DNA from: an uncultured Flaviramulus sp.
GTDB lineage: Bacteria; Bacteroidota; Bacteroidia; Flavobacteriales; Flavobacteriaceae
Length of the DNA: 48,748 nt
Direction of reading: 5' to 3'
NCBI GenBank assembly: GCA_947487155.1
Contig: CANKVS010000031.1
Location: forward strand, 1-48,748
Under the pieces are notes generated by a model, which made no database searches, was not told the origin of the DNA, and worked only from the letters and a program-made list of their open reading frames with translations. Shown here in pieces: positions 35,901 to 44,150 of this stretch. The first letter of the stretch is position 1, and each line of letters starts with the position of its first letter. The translations under genes and the position numbers were made by a program.

Positions 35901-37710
35901 TCCAATCTATCCAAGCAATAGTGTAAACTGTAAAATTTCCGCCTGTATTAACATTAACCGTTAAATCATGTGTAGAGTTTCTGTACACATTTGTAGAGAT
36001 ATTAGTAAAATCTTCGGAAGCATTATCCTTAGGTATTTCATTATCTGCATTACTAATGGTATTAAAAGACACGTAAGTAACACTAGTATCATAATCTAAA
36101 CTTCCGTTTGAAGCACAGTACTCCCCCTTTCCTTGAATTAAAAATGTATAAGGGTTTTCATCGGTATCATTATTTGCTATAGATACTGTTGCTGTATGTG
36201 TTCCAGCTGTTGTTGGGTCGTAAGTAATGGAAAATGTAGTACTTCCTGCTGCTGCTATAGGAGTTGTTGGGTTTATTACCAATGTAAAATCGGCAGTACT
36301 TCCTGTAATAACTATATAAGGACTTGGATTATCTAATGTCAAATCTGTACTTCCTAAATTTTGTATTGTAAACTCATGAGTAACCGATACCGCTCCTGTT
36401 GCTTCAATATCTCCAAAATCTGTAAAATCTATTAGCGAAATAGCTGTATTTCCATCTGGAATATTTTCGCCATTACCTTGCACATTCATTTCAGGACCTA
36501 CATAAGTGGTTTGTAGAACACATAAATCTATAATTTGTATTTCGTGTAAAAAGGTATTATTACTTCTATGTGACCAATGTGCTGCTTCTGTTGTTGATTT
36601 TAAATAATAATTCCTCCAACCCCTTCCATATTGAGTACCATTACCACTAGACATTGAAGCCCCAACTATTAATGCCTGATTTACATCGGTAAGTCCTGCA
36701 CTTGTAATATCTATAGTCGTTTCTCCTGCATTTTTTGATGTATTTTGAAATCGGGTTACTTTTAAACCAGAATTAAATAATACATGCACAAAATGCCTAT
36801 TGGTTCCTACTGAATCGTGGTCGCTATGAAAAGTCCAATCTACAGTTTGATTATTTGTTCCTGGACCTATAACTGGCCATAAATCTGAAATAGCATCATT
36901 TACGCCACTTGCGCCTGTATCTGCTCTAAAATGACTAAAAATTGCTGCTTCACCCCATGCAGAAACATCGGTTGCTGTTCCTGTACCATCAGAAGCATCT
37001 CTTAAAATAATTGTACCTGTATCTGCACTTACATTTCCAGAATCTCCATGTAAAACAGTCCAATTAACACCTGTAAACTCTACAACTGTAATATATACTG
37101 TTACATTATTTCCGTTTGATCCTTTTTGCACTCTTAAGGTTGTCGCATTCTCTAAATAGGCCATTGCTGTCGCAGAATCTGCATTTTGACTAGTGGCACT
37201 ATTAGTAATTCCAGTAATAAAAGGAATACATTTATTCGCATTTGCTATGCCAGATAATGCTTGCGTTACACTATTTGTTGAACCATTAAGGTTAATAGCG
37301 TACCTCCCTCTAGCAATAATTTCATTAGCACCTCCAGACGGACCAATATATTCTAATAAAGATGTATTAAATCGTGAGTTTCGATTCTCAGATCCAGATT
37401 CTCTATAATAAGTTAAGGTACTTACACCTGTAAGTTGTCTAGCCCCAGACATATCATCACCATTTTTCTGACCTGAACTTGTATTAGACCCTCCATGTAC
37501 CTTACGGTTATTGTTAGCCAATTCAATTACATTATTTAAAGAGTTTACAGGTGTAAAAGTTGTATTTGTCCCACCAGTTCTAGCTACATCATCTTGAATA
37601 TGCTGAACCTTAAAATCTGAAGTTTGAGAAAAAAGAGTTTTCAAACCAAAAACGAAAAATACGACTATTAATTTAGCTATTAAAGAGTTCTGCCTTAAGG
37701 GATTTTTCAT
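32974..37710 (-). CDS. Large multidomain T9SS-secreted protein with LamG domain
   Basis: A 1578-residue secreted protein. Signal peptide about 1-29 (ending TLFSQ). The middle holds a choice-of-anchor-D-like beta domain (about 430-535; EFTIQNLGSTDLTL and FSITYDPTTAGTHTATVSI), a GEVED-type domain (about 560-680; IDWNNDGDYDDVGEAYDMG, GEVEDYTVNVI) and a LamG/concanavalin-like domain (about 685-860; NEWHHVSVTYNGTMAKLYID and QEVRVWDVALSETQIREMM). The C-terminal ~75 residues (ITLYNILGQDVKSLKLNS ... GAYIVKLNIEKGFVNKKIVI) are a type A T9SS sorting signal. It is probably a surface-bound or released adhesin-like protein; no catalytic domain is seen. Confidence 0.85.
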   Translation of the reverse strand: MKNPLRQNSLIAKLIVVFFVFGLKTLFSQTSDFKVQHIQDDVARTGGTNTTFTPVNSLNNVIELANNNRKVHGGSNTSSGQKNGDDMSGARQLTGVSTLTYYRESGSENRNSRFNTSLLEYIGPSGGANEIIARGRYAINLNGSTNSVTQALSGIANANKCIPFITGITNSATSQNADSATAMAYLENATTLRVQKGSNGNNVTVYITVVEFTGVNWTVLHGDSGNVSADTGTIILRDASDGTGTATDVSAWGEAAIFSHFRADTGASGVNDAISDLWPVIGPGTNNQTVDWTFHSDHDSVGTNRHFVHVLFNSGLKVTRFQNTSKNAGETTIDITSAGLTDVNQALIVGASMSSGNGTQYGRGWRNYYLKSTTEAAHWSHRSNNTFLHEIQIIDLCVLQTTYVGPEMNVQGNGENIPDGNTAISLIDFTDFGDIEATGAVSVTHEFTIQNLGSTDLTLDNPSPYIVITGSTADFTLVINPTTPIAAAGSTTFSITYDPTTAGTHTATVSIANNDTDENPYTFLIQGKGEYCASNGSLDYDTSVTYVSFNTISNADNEIPKDNASEDFTNISTNVYRNSTHDLTVNVNTGGNFTVYTIAWIDWNNDGDYDDVGEAYDMGSATNVVDGATSNSPLAITIPMAAEIGQIGMRVATKWQSYPSSCDTGFDGEVEDYTVNVIDYLIDFDGVNEFIDFGDNHDLTSSFSLEAWVLQETTVAKGTIISNGNIDATLKTGYHLDLNNNYPNLTWYDNANNEVINMTSPYAIPNNEWHHVSVTYNGTMAKLYIDGIEVISDTPSAAALNTPQSFKIGAETANYSTAPLPINFFDGAIQEVRVWDVALSETQIREMMNQKIMQDGTGTKGVETQLNISGDLLWNNLRGYYPLDSNTAFDSSSYGIDGVPMEITLSQNPTAPLPYETDGNSSWDTSTTWLNNLDVYIPNTIGVDGSTSIDWNIVELTNNVSSGDRDISLHGLVSIEGTLTIADPGETQDETNSGQGLTISHYLELDGVIDLVGESQLIQTEGSIIDADSGGYIERDQQGTANGFNYNYWSSSVGPISGNSATRGTGVSSTNANHTLLEVINDGTISGSYGTPNFSSSYSASDGTPPPPGFIRTISSFWLYKFYGPENDYYAWGKINESSSLQAGEGFTMKGTSGAVSITTEQNYVFKGLPNNGNITLELDNTSGEVDRLVGNPYPSAIDATEFILDNLSIADGGNNTNGTVFNGALYFWDHFGEENTHNLSGYVGGYATRNLIGGAVAISNDSRINNTSDGGSAAVGTKEPGQFIPVNQGFFVSTALGGFNNDNGTPILTVDGGDIVFKNSQRVFATEDGSTSLFFKSSKGKKGSTVANKSKSNDASIIKLIYNSPKGYHRQIVLGTNKNASNDFDIGYDAFMADVNEEDMFWNFNNNKLVIQGVNTIDETQEFSIGIIVKEAGLAAISVDVLESNASTNLYIKDEDTGNTYQINNNPFQVYLEEGTYNERFKLVFKESNKALLSTVEELITDMLIFYDTASSSIRIINKNNINVFGITLYNILGQDVKSLKLNSSNDMSIPVSVNSGAYIVKLNIEKGFVNKKIVIK

Positions 37711-37935
37711 AAGTTACAATTTTGAATTATTATTTCCATTCAAAAACATAGCGCAATATATATTTATATTCCATGAAATGCAAATAAATTCGATAAAATA
37801 CATAATAATTAACTTACAAAATAATTTTTAGTAATATAATTCTTTCAAATTATTATTACATATCAATTACCGAATCAGAAAAATAATATTACCTTTATTA
37901 AAAAAATATTTGCTTGTTTTTAACTTATATTGAAA

Positions 37936-38892
37936 ATGAAAAAAGCCTTTATCACAATAATAACATTAATGCCTTTACTTGCTATAGGACAAGTTAACAA
38001 GTTTTTTCGTCAAGGCATTAGAACAACTAATTTGAAAGAAAAAATTGAGCTTTTCTCTAAAGTGATAACTTTAGAACCAAAAAACTTTGATGCCTATTTT
38101 TACAGAGCCATCGCCAAAAACGACTTAGGCGACTACAATGGTGCCATTGTAGATTATTCTAAAATTATTGTGTTTGAACCCGATGCTGATACGTATTACA
38201 ACAGAGGTAATTCAAAATACAGTTTAGAAGATTTTGAAGGCGCCAAAGAAGATTATGAAAACGCTTTTAAATTAGATCCTAATTTTATTGATGCCCTATA
38301 TAGTCTAGGTTGTGCAAAATTTGATTTAGGCGATTATAAAGGTGCCATTACAGACTTTACAAATGTATTAAGTAAAGCACCTTTACCAAAGGTTTTTAAT
38401 TTACGAGCATCAGCTTACAGAGCACTTAAAGAATATAAAAAAGCTTTGAAAGATTACACTTATACTGTAGTTATCACAGGAAGTTCTAATGCTTATTATA
38501 GTCGTGGTGAATTTTACCTTAGTGTAAATTATTATCAGAAAGCAAATGATGATTTTTCGAAAGCCATTAAGAAAAATACAAATAATAGTTTTGCTTATTT
38601 TTATCGCGGTGTCACAAATTTACTTTTAGGAAAGTACACTAAAGCTATAGCTGACTTTAATAGGACATTAACATTTGATCCCACAGATTTTGATGCCATG
38701 TTAGGACTAGCTTTAACTTACAATAAAATTAATGATTTTAATAATGCAAAGTTAAATTTAAAAAATGCAGAGAACATTTTATCTACAAATACAAACATTG
38801 AAAGCAACTTGAAGCTTTTTGAGAACACCTACTGGTTTCAAAACCAAAACTATGTATTTTCTAAGGAATATGAAGTGCTAAATAAATTATAA
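37936..38892 (+). CDS. Exported TPR-repeat protein
   Basis: A 318-residue protein with a signal peptide (MKKAFITIITLMPLLAIGQ) and about seven consecutive tetratricopeptide repeats, such as FDAYFYRAIAKNDLGDYNGA, DTYYNRGNSKYSLEDFEGA, IDALYSLGCAKFDLGDYKGA and SFAYFYRGVTNLLLGKYTKA. The ATG at 37936 is preferred to a TTG at 37930, which adds two residues. TPR arrays are protein-binding scaffolds; the partner is unknown. The gene is convergent with rsmG, separated from it now by the accessory block that starts with the rsmG remnant 12 bases beyond its stop. Confidence 0.85.
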   Translation: MKKAFITIITLMPLLAIGQVNKFFRQGIRTTNLKEKIELFSKVITLEPKNFDAYFYRAIAKNDLGDYNGAIVDYSKIIVFEPDADTYYNRGNSKYSLEDFEGAKEDYENAFKLDPNFIDALYSLGCAKFDLGDYKGAITDFTNVLSKAPLPKVFNLRASAYRALKEYKKALKDYTYTVVITGSSNAYYSRGEFYLSVNYYQKANDDFSKAIKKNTNNSFAYFYRGVTNLLLGKYTKAIADFNRTLTFDPTDFDAMLGLALTYNKINDFNNAKLNLKNAENILSTNTNIESNLKLFENTYWFQNQNYVFSKEYEVLNKL

Positions 38893-38903
38893 TATATCCG
38901 AAA

Positions 38904-39014
38904 CTACCCGCGATATTTTAAAGGCAAATGCACTACTTTTTTGGTTTCATAAAAATCTTCGGAATAAAAATCGCTTATATTATAAATGGTCGTTGTTTTA
39001 TAATCTTTAAGTTC
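38904..39014 (-). pseudogene. Remnant of the rsmG 3' end
   Basis: In-frame copy of the last 36 codons of rsmG plus a stop (TAG instead of the gene's TGA), in the same orientation. Bases 38906-39014 match 45351-45459 with 5 mismatches in 109 by hand count. It reads ELKDYKTTTIYNISDF then YSEDFYETKKVVHLPLKYRG, against TITIYNLSDF in the gene. Similarity ends sharply at 39014. It marks the distal edge of the receptor/two-component block. Confidence 0.93.
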
Positions 39015-39114
39015 ATGAATTTACACCAGAATAGCATCTCTTTAACTTTTAAAATTTCACTTAAAAAAGCCAACCTCGTAGCACTAAACTAGTTAAGTTA
39101 TCATAAATAATAAT

Positions 39115-41841
39115 TTACTTACTCTTTGTTAAACTATTAAACTTCCAACTAAAACTTAACATAAAGTATTGTCTTAATATAGTACTTTGCGAATCTTCAA
39201 TATAATTTTGTGTGATAATACGTCTTGCATTAGTATTTTGGTTTAATACATCATAAGCTTTTAAACCCAGTAACCCTTTATCTTTTGCAATAGAATAACT
39301 TAAAGTTGCATTCCAAAACCAAGCACTTTTTTGAAAACTAGTTGAAACGTTAGGATTATAGCTAAAATTAATTTCATTTTGCCATTCTAGTTTTTTAAAA
39401 AAGGTAGTAGAAATATGGGTTTCTAAATTATGAACCATAAACTTTTGATCTTCGAAATTATTTAAACTATATTCAGTATTAGAAAAAGATATACTGTAAT
39501 TAGTTCTAAATTGCATAATATTTCTCCAATCAAAATATACTCTAGCATTTGGCCCAATCATTTTACTTTGTGCCGCATACAACACATCATTATTAAAATT
39601 AACAGACTTATTAATGTTGCCATTAAAACCAATCTGTAAATTTATGGTTCTTAAAGAATCTATTTTAATTCCTCTATTATAACCAAAACCACCAGATACA
39701 TTATAATTCCCATTAACATTAGCATAGGTAGATGTTCTTACAAAATTTTCATCTATAGAAGATTTTACAGTTACTTTTTTGTTTTCTTTTATTCCTCTCA
39801 AATGCATGTAAAATCCAGACTTTTTTTGCATATTATAGTTTTGAAACCACAGACTAATTACGTGCCTATTTGAAGGTGATAACTCTGGGTTTCCTTTAAT
39901 AATGTTTAAGGGGTTCGACACATCTTCAAAAGGTTGCAATTGTGAAATTTGTGGTGGTGTATTAGCAGAATAATAATTTAAATTTAAAGATTTACTAGGG
40001 CTAAATTTGTATCTAAAATCTATGGTTTGCTCAAAATGTTCAAAATTTTTATTTAAACTTAATACGGGCCTTAACTTATCTTTATTTTCAAGGGTTCTAA
40101 ATTTATAGCCTCCATTTATTTTAAAATACAATTTACCTTTACTATACATAAACTCAATAACTGGCATTTGGTTTTTCTCAATATATTTAAAATCTGTACT
40201 TAAATCTTCATTAAATACTGTAAAATCTTGACCATTATTTTCAGAGTCGTAAGTACTTCTTGTATTTGTACGTTTATTATGGCTATTGTTATAAATTAAA
40301 TCTAAAAAAAGTGCGTCTTTAATTATTGGAGTTCTATACCTTAAAGAATATACTAATGTATTTTCTGTACCCTCTCTATCAATAAACTGATTTCTGTTTT
40401 CTTCAAAAGGTAGAGTGCCATAAATATTTATTTTAGAATTAAAATAATTATCAGTTTCACTTGAGTTTAAATTGTTATTAATTCTTAATCTTAAAAAAGC
40501 ACCTTTTCTTTTAAGGTTTTTAGTAATTGTAATACTATTACTTAAATCTTTATTTGATGATTTGGAAAATGAATTTGAAGTTGATTCATTGGTTAAAACA
40601 TTATTTGTATCATTTGATTGTAATGTGTTTTTATTATCGATAAGGTTTTTAGAATATGAAAACTTTGGTTTAATATTTATAAACAATGTAGAATCTATTT
40701 TAATATCAAAGCCTAAGTCTACACTGTGGTTTGAGGTTTCACTATAATTATTTGAAGTAGATTCAGTAAAGTATCTTGAATTTGGTAAGAAATTTTCTCG
40801 ATTAGAACGTGAATCACTTTCTGAATTGCTTCCTGAATAAAAATAACTAGATGACAAATCGGTTGATTTTCCATACTTATCAATATAATTTACTCCTGCA
40901 TTACGAGACGTTGTAATACCTCTATTAGAACCATAACGGTAACCTCTTACTTGGCGAACGTTGCCGCCACCTCTTGCCATTCTATTAATATCCCCAAAAC
41001 TAAATCCAGGTGAGTTTATATTATTACTTCCACCTAAAACACTTATACGCTGTTTATCATTAAAGACACTTACTAAGCCCGCTAACTCAAAACGTTTATC
41101 TGTGCCCCCTCCTGCTGCTAAACGTCCAAAAACACTTTTGCTGTTTTCTTTTTTAATAGTCAGATTTATCGTTTTAGAATTTGGGTCTCCTTCTTCTCCT
41201 GCAAATGCTTGTGCCCTTGTTTTGGTGTCTGTTATCTGAACTTTTTCTATAATATCTTTTGTTAAGTTCTTAGTAACAATAGTTTGATCATTTCCAAAAA
41301 AAGGCTGTCCATTTACCAAAATATTGTTTACTGGTTTGCCATTAACTTTTATTTTGCCATCTGTATCTACTTCAACTCCTGGCAACTTTTTTAATAAATC
41401 CTCAACATTGGCATCCTTTTTTGTTTTAAATGATTTCACATTAAATTCCAAAGTATCTTTTTTAATTGAAATTGGTGCTCTGGATTTAATAAGAACTTCA
41501 TCCAAAGCATTGGTATCTATTTCTAGATTAATTTGTTTTAAATTAATTTGAGGTTTGTCTATACTTATGCTTTGCGTGTAGGTTTTATAACCTACATAAG
41601 ATACAAAAAGGGTTAAAGTTTTATCGAATACTTTTCCTTCTAAGTCAAATTCTCCATTTTTATCAGAAATAGTGTAAGTAACTAATGAGCTATCCTTTAT
41701 ACGTTCTAAATAAACTGTTGCAGATTCTAAAGGGCGTTTGTCTTCTTCAGAAATTAGTGTACCAGAAATTTGAAAAGATTTTGATTGTGTGAAAGATTGT
41801 AGAGCACACAGAAATATAACTACTAAGAAGATGTTTTTCAT
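39115..41841 (-). CDS. Outer-membrane beta-barrel protein (TonB-receptor-like) with regulatory-like N domain
   Basis: A 908-residue outer-membrane protein. Signal peptide about 1-19 (LCALQSFTQS), a carboxypeptidase-regulatory-like domain about 22-105 (LISEEDKRPLESATVYLERI; VSYVGYKTYTQSI), a plug-like region about 110-210 (ANVEDLLKKLPGVEVDTDGK; VNGKPVNNILVNGQPFFGND), then a long barrel ending in FMLSFSWKFN. No STN domain and no clear TonB box are present. The substrate is unknown; relatives are often annotated as outer-membrane beta-barrel family proteins. It lies 136 bases downstream of the LytTR regulator gene and in the same direction, so it is the likely target or effector of that system. 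Confidence 0.85.
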   Translation of the reverse strand: MKNIFLVVIFLCALQSFTQSKSFQISGTLISEEDKRPLESATVYLERIKDSSLVTYTISDKNGEFDLEGKVFDKTLTLFVSYVGYKTYTQSISIDKPQINLKQINLEIDTNALDEVLIKSRAPISIKKDTLEFNVKSFKTKKDANVEDLLKKLPGVEVDTDGKIKVNGKPVNNILVNGQPFFGNDQTIVTKNLTKDIIEKVQITDTKTRAQAFAGEEGDPNSKTINLTIKKENSKSVFGRLAAGGGTDKRFELAGLVSVFNDKQRISVLGGSNNINSPGFSFGDINRMARGGGNVRQVRGYRYGSNRGITTSRNAGVNYIDKYGKSTDLSSSYFYSGSNSESDSRSNRENFLPNSRYFTESTSNNYSETSNHSVDLGFDIKIDSTLFINIKPKFSYSKNLIDNKNTLQSNDTNNVLTNESTSNSFSKSSNKDLSNSITITKNLKRKGAFLRLRINNNLNSSETDNYFNSKINIYGTLPFEENRNQFIDREGTENTLVYSLRYRTPIIKDALFLDLIYNNSHNKRTNTRSTYDSENNGQDFTVFNEDLSTDFKYIEKNQMPVIEFMYSKGKLYFKINGGYKFRTLENKDKLRPVLSLNKNFEHFEQTIDFRYKFSPSKSLNLNYYSANTPPQISQLQPFEDVSNPLNIIKGNPELSPSNRHVISLWFQNYNMQKKSGFYMHLRGIKENKKVTVKSSIDENFVRTSTYANVNGNYNVSGGFGYNRGIKIDSLRTINLQIGFNGNINKSVNFNNDVLYAAQSKMIGPNARVYFDWRNIMQFRTNYSISFSNTEYSLNNFEDQKFMVHNLETHISTTFFKKLEWQNEINFSYNPNVSTSFQKSAWFWNATLSYSIAKDKGLLGLKAYDVLNQNTNARRIITQNYIEDSQSTILRQYFMLSFSWKFNSLTKSK

Positions 41842-41925
41842 ATTGTTTTTGATTGATGATGTTTTAAATATTTAAAGAATTTTCTTTGAAATTAAGTTAT
41901 TCATCTCATTAAAACAATGTGTAAT

Positions 41926-41949
41926 TAGGTGTTACCACCTATTGGTTAG
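41926..41949. promoter_or_regulatory. Small inverted repeat with CCTATTGGTTAG motif upstream of the barrel gene
   Basis: TAGGTG (41926-41931) pairs with CACCTA (41936-41941), overlapping CCTATTGGTTAG (41938-41949). That 12-base word is identical to the core of each arm of the 12091-12147 hairpin. It lies about 85 bases upstream of the barrel-protein start, in the gap where a LytTR-type regulator could bind. Its role is unknown. Confidence 0.3.
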
Positions 41950-41977
41950 GCATGGTTAAGTTTGAGTTAGAATTTTA

Positions 41978-42727
41978 TTATAAATTGGTGAGTTTCTGAA
42001 TAGTTTCTTCTTTTCGAGATTTAGAAACACTTGCAATACTCCCATCTTCCATAAGTACATATCCACCATCTTTCTTTACATAGGCTTTAGCATACAAACT
42101 ATTTATTAAATGAGATTGGTGGGTCCTTATAAATTGGTGCTCTACTAAAAGTTCTTCCCATTCTTTAAGTGTTTTAGACACTAAAATGGTAGTTCCATTG
42201 GTTAAATAAAATAATGTATAGTTGTTTTCTCCTTTACATCTAACAATGTTATTAATAGGTACAAAATTAAGAGCTTCTGCCGTTGGTAATGCAACTCTTT
42301 GAACTTGATTGTTTTCTTTTAAATTATCAACCAATACTTTTAACCTTTTGTTCTCACGTCTCTTTGTTACAGCTTTATCAACTCTAGAAACTGCTTCCTT
42401 TAACTCTGTAATAGATACTGGTTTCATTAAATAATCTAGTGCACATGTTTTTATAGCTTGTAACATATACTTATTATATGCGGTCACAAAAATAATTTCA
42501 AAATCTATGGTTTGGAGAGATTCAAGCATAGAAAAACCATTTTGAACAGGCATTTCAATATCTAAAAAAACTAAATCTGGTTTATGCTTATTTATTAATA
42601 AACGTCCTTGTTTTACTGATATTGCAAATGCTACAACATGAATATTAGGGCAATATCTATTTATTAAATTTTTTAAGTTTTCAATATTATGTAACTCATC
42701 ATCAATTAAAACACAATTTATACTCAT
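41978..42727 (-). CDS. LytTR-family response regulator
   Basis: A 249-residue two-component regulator. The N-terminal receiver domain shows the acidic pair in CVLIDDELHN (Asp9/Asp10), the phospho-acceptor in PDLVFLDIEMP (Asp56), FVTAYNKY (Thr) and the lysine in DYLMKPVS. Residues about 145-248 form a LytTR DNA-binding domain (NIVRCKGENNYTLFYLTNGT; HQFIRTHQSHLINSLYAKAY), which binds DNA by beta strands rather than a helix-turn-helix. It is encoded 10 bases after its histidine kinase and upstream of the barrel gene, so the three probably act together. Confidence 0.95.
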   Translation of the reverse strand: MSINCVLIDDELHNIENLKNLINRYCPNIHVVAFAISVKQGRLLINKHKPDLVFLDIEMPVQNGFSMLESLQTIDFEIIFVTAYNKYMLQAIKTCALDYLMKPVSITELKEAVSRVDKAVTKRRENKRLKVLVDNLKENNQVQRVALPTAEALNFVPINNIVRCKGENNYTLFYLTNGTTILVSKTLKEWEELLVEHQFIRTHQSHLINSLYAKAYVKKDGGYVLMEDGSIASVSKSRKEETIQKLTNL

Positions 42728-42737
42728 TTTATTAAAT

Positions 42738-44105
42738 TTAATAGGTTATCGGTGTGTAAATTTCAATAACGGTTCCCGTTAAATTAGCTCCAATTTCGGA
42801 TCTATCTAATACTTTTATTTTCGCCTTAGTATTATGACTTTCATTAATTAACTTTATTCGATCTTCTGCTAATTTTAATCCATAAGATGTCCTTTTACCT
42901 CCAGTTTTCCTTTTCTTTAAATTGGCATTTATTCCAATACCATTATCAGTAATTACACTTAGTAAATGGTTTTCTTTCAATTTAAATTCTACACTTAAAT
43001 CTTTATAACCTTCTATTTCATTAATACCATGAATAATGGCATTTTCTACAAAAGGCTGTACAAGCATTCCTGGGATTTCAACTTGATTCACATCTATTTT
43101 AAAATCAACATAAATGCTATAATTAAATTTAAAGCGTAGATTTTCTAATTCTAAGTATTTTTTTATAGATTCAACCTCATAAGATAAAGGCACAAGTACT
43201 TTTTCAGATTTATCTAAAGTCAATCTCATAAGTTGAGAAAACTCTGTGAGGTAATAATTGGCTTTATCATTATCTCCTTTATTAATTAAATGCTGAATAG
43301 CACTTAAAGCATTAAATAAAAAATGTGGATTCATTTGAGAACGAATACTCTTTAATTGTATTTCGGTAAACTTACGTTTGGTCTCTTCCTTCTTTTTTGA
43401 AAGTGTTATTTTCCATTTAAAAAGCAGATACACTAATATTAATGTTAATATAACAACTAAAACAACTATATGTACAAAGTACTTTTGAAAAAATGTTTCC
43501 TTTTTAAATTTACGTCCTGAGTAATATAAAAAAGAGCCCTCTAAATCTTCTTCAATTTTAAATAAGGAATAACTACCATTATTGTAACCAACTAATAATG
43601 ATGTTATTTTTGTGGCAACAAAAAAGTCTAGAATAAAAGGTTTTTCATTAAATAATATCTCTTCTTTAGTTATAGATATCACATCCTTATAATCGTACCA
43701 TTTAATTGGTATACTTTTAGGTAAAACATCAAGGTTTTCTTTATTCTTAATTAAATATTCAGAAGGATTGGTAATATCCTTTTCGAAGTATAAACTACCG
43801 TCATCTACCAAATAAACCCTAATAGATTGTTGTTCACCTTTATTTGAACATTCTATTTGAAAAACATCATTAGCCGTTTCTATTCTGTTACTAAATGTAT
43901 ATATATTGTTGTAATACCAAAGTTTATTATTAAAAATTAAATATTCGGATGTGGCTATAAGTACAGGTTCTTGTCTATCATTTAACCACGAACCAAACAA
44001 CATTTTTGGCAGCTCTTCAGGCGTTAAACTTAACACAGAATTTTGAGCAGAAACCTCTATCACATTAAGTAACAAAAATAGAAATACAATATTTTTATAG
44101 GTCAT
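42738..44105 (-). CDS. LytS-type sensor histidine kinase with novel extracytoplasmic domain
   Basis: A 455-residue kinase. A signal peptide (about 1-21, ending EVSAQ) is followed by an extracytoplasmic sensor domain (about 22-205), one membrane helix (about 210-229) and a short coiled linker. Then comes a His_kinase domain with the phospho-acceptor in QMNPHFLFNALSAIQHLI (His261) and a HATPase region (QPFVENAIIHGI; VITDNGIGI). The sensor domain is not a common named type. It is similar to the C-terminal part of the protein encoded directly upstream: LTPEELPKMLFGSWLNDR here against LPEDLPKAFFGNWYDK there. It pairs with the LytTR regulator 10 bases downstream. Confidence 0.93.
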   Translation of the reverse strand: MTYKNIVFLFLLLNVIEVSAQNSVLSLTPEELPKMLFGSWLNDRQEPVLIATSEYLIFNNKLWYYNNIYTFSNRIETANDVFQIECSNKGEQQSIRVYLVDDGSLYFEKDITNPSEYLIKNKENLDVLPKSIPIKWYDYKDVISITKEEILFNEKPFILDFFVATKITSLLVGYNNGSYSLFKIEEDLEGSFLYYSGRKFKKETFFQKYFVHIVVLVVILTLILVYLLFKWKITLSKKKEETKRKFTEIQLKSIRSQMNPHFLFNALSAIQHLINKGDNDKANYYLTEFSQLMRLTLDKSEKVLVPLSYEVESIKKYLELENLRFKFNYSIYVDFKIDVNQVEIPGMLVQPFVENAIIHGINEIEGYKDLSVEFKLKENHLLSVITDNGIGINANLKKRKTGGKRTSYGLKLAEDRIKLINESHNTKAKIKVLDRSEIGANLTGTVIEIYTPITY

Positions 44106-44150
44106 TTATAACATGCTTTAATTCTTAAACGCATGAATTTTAACATTACT

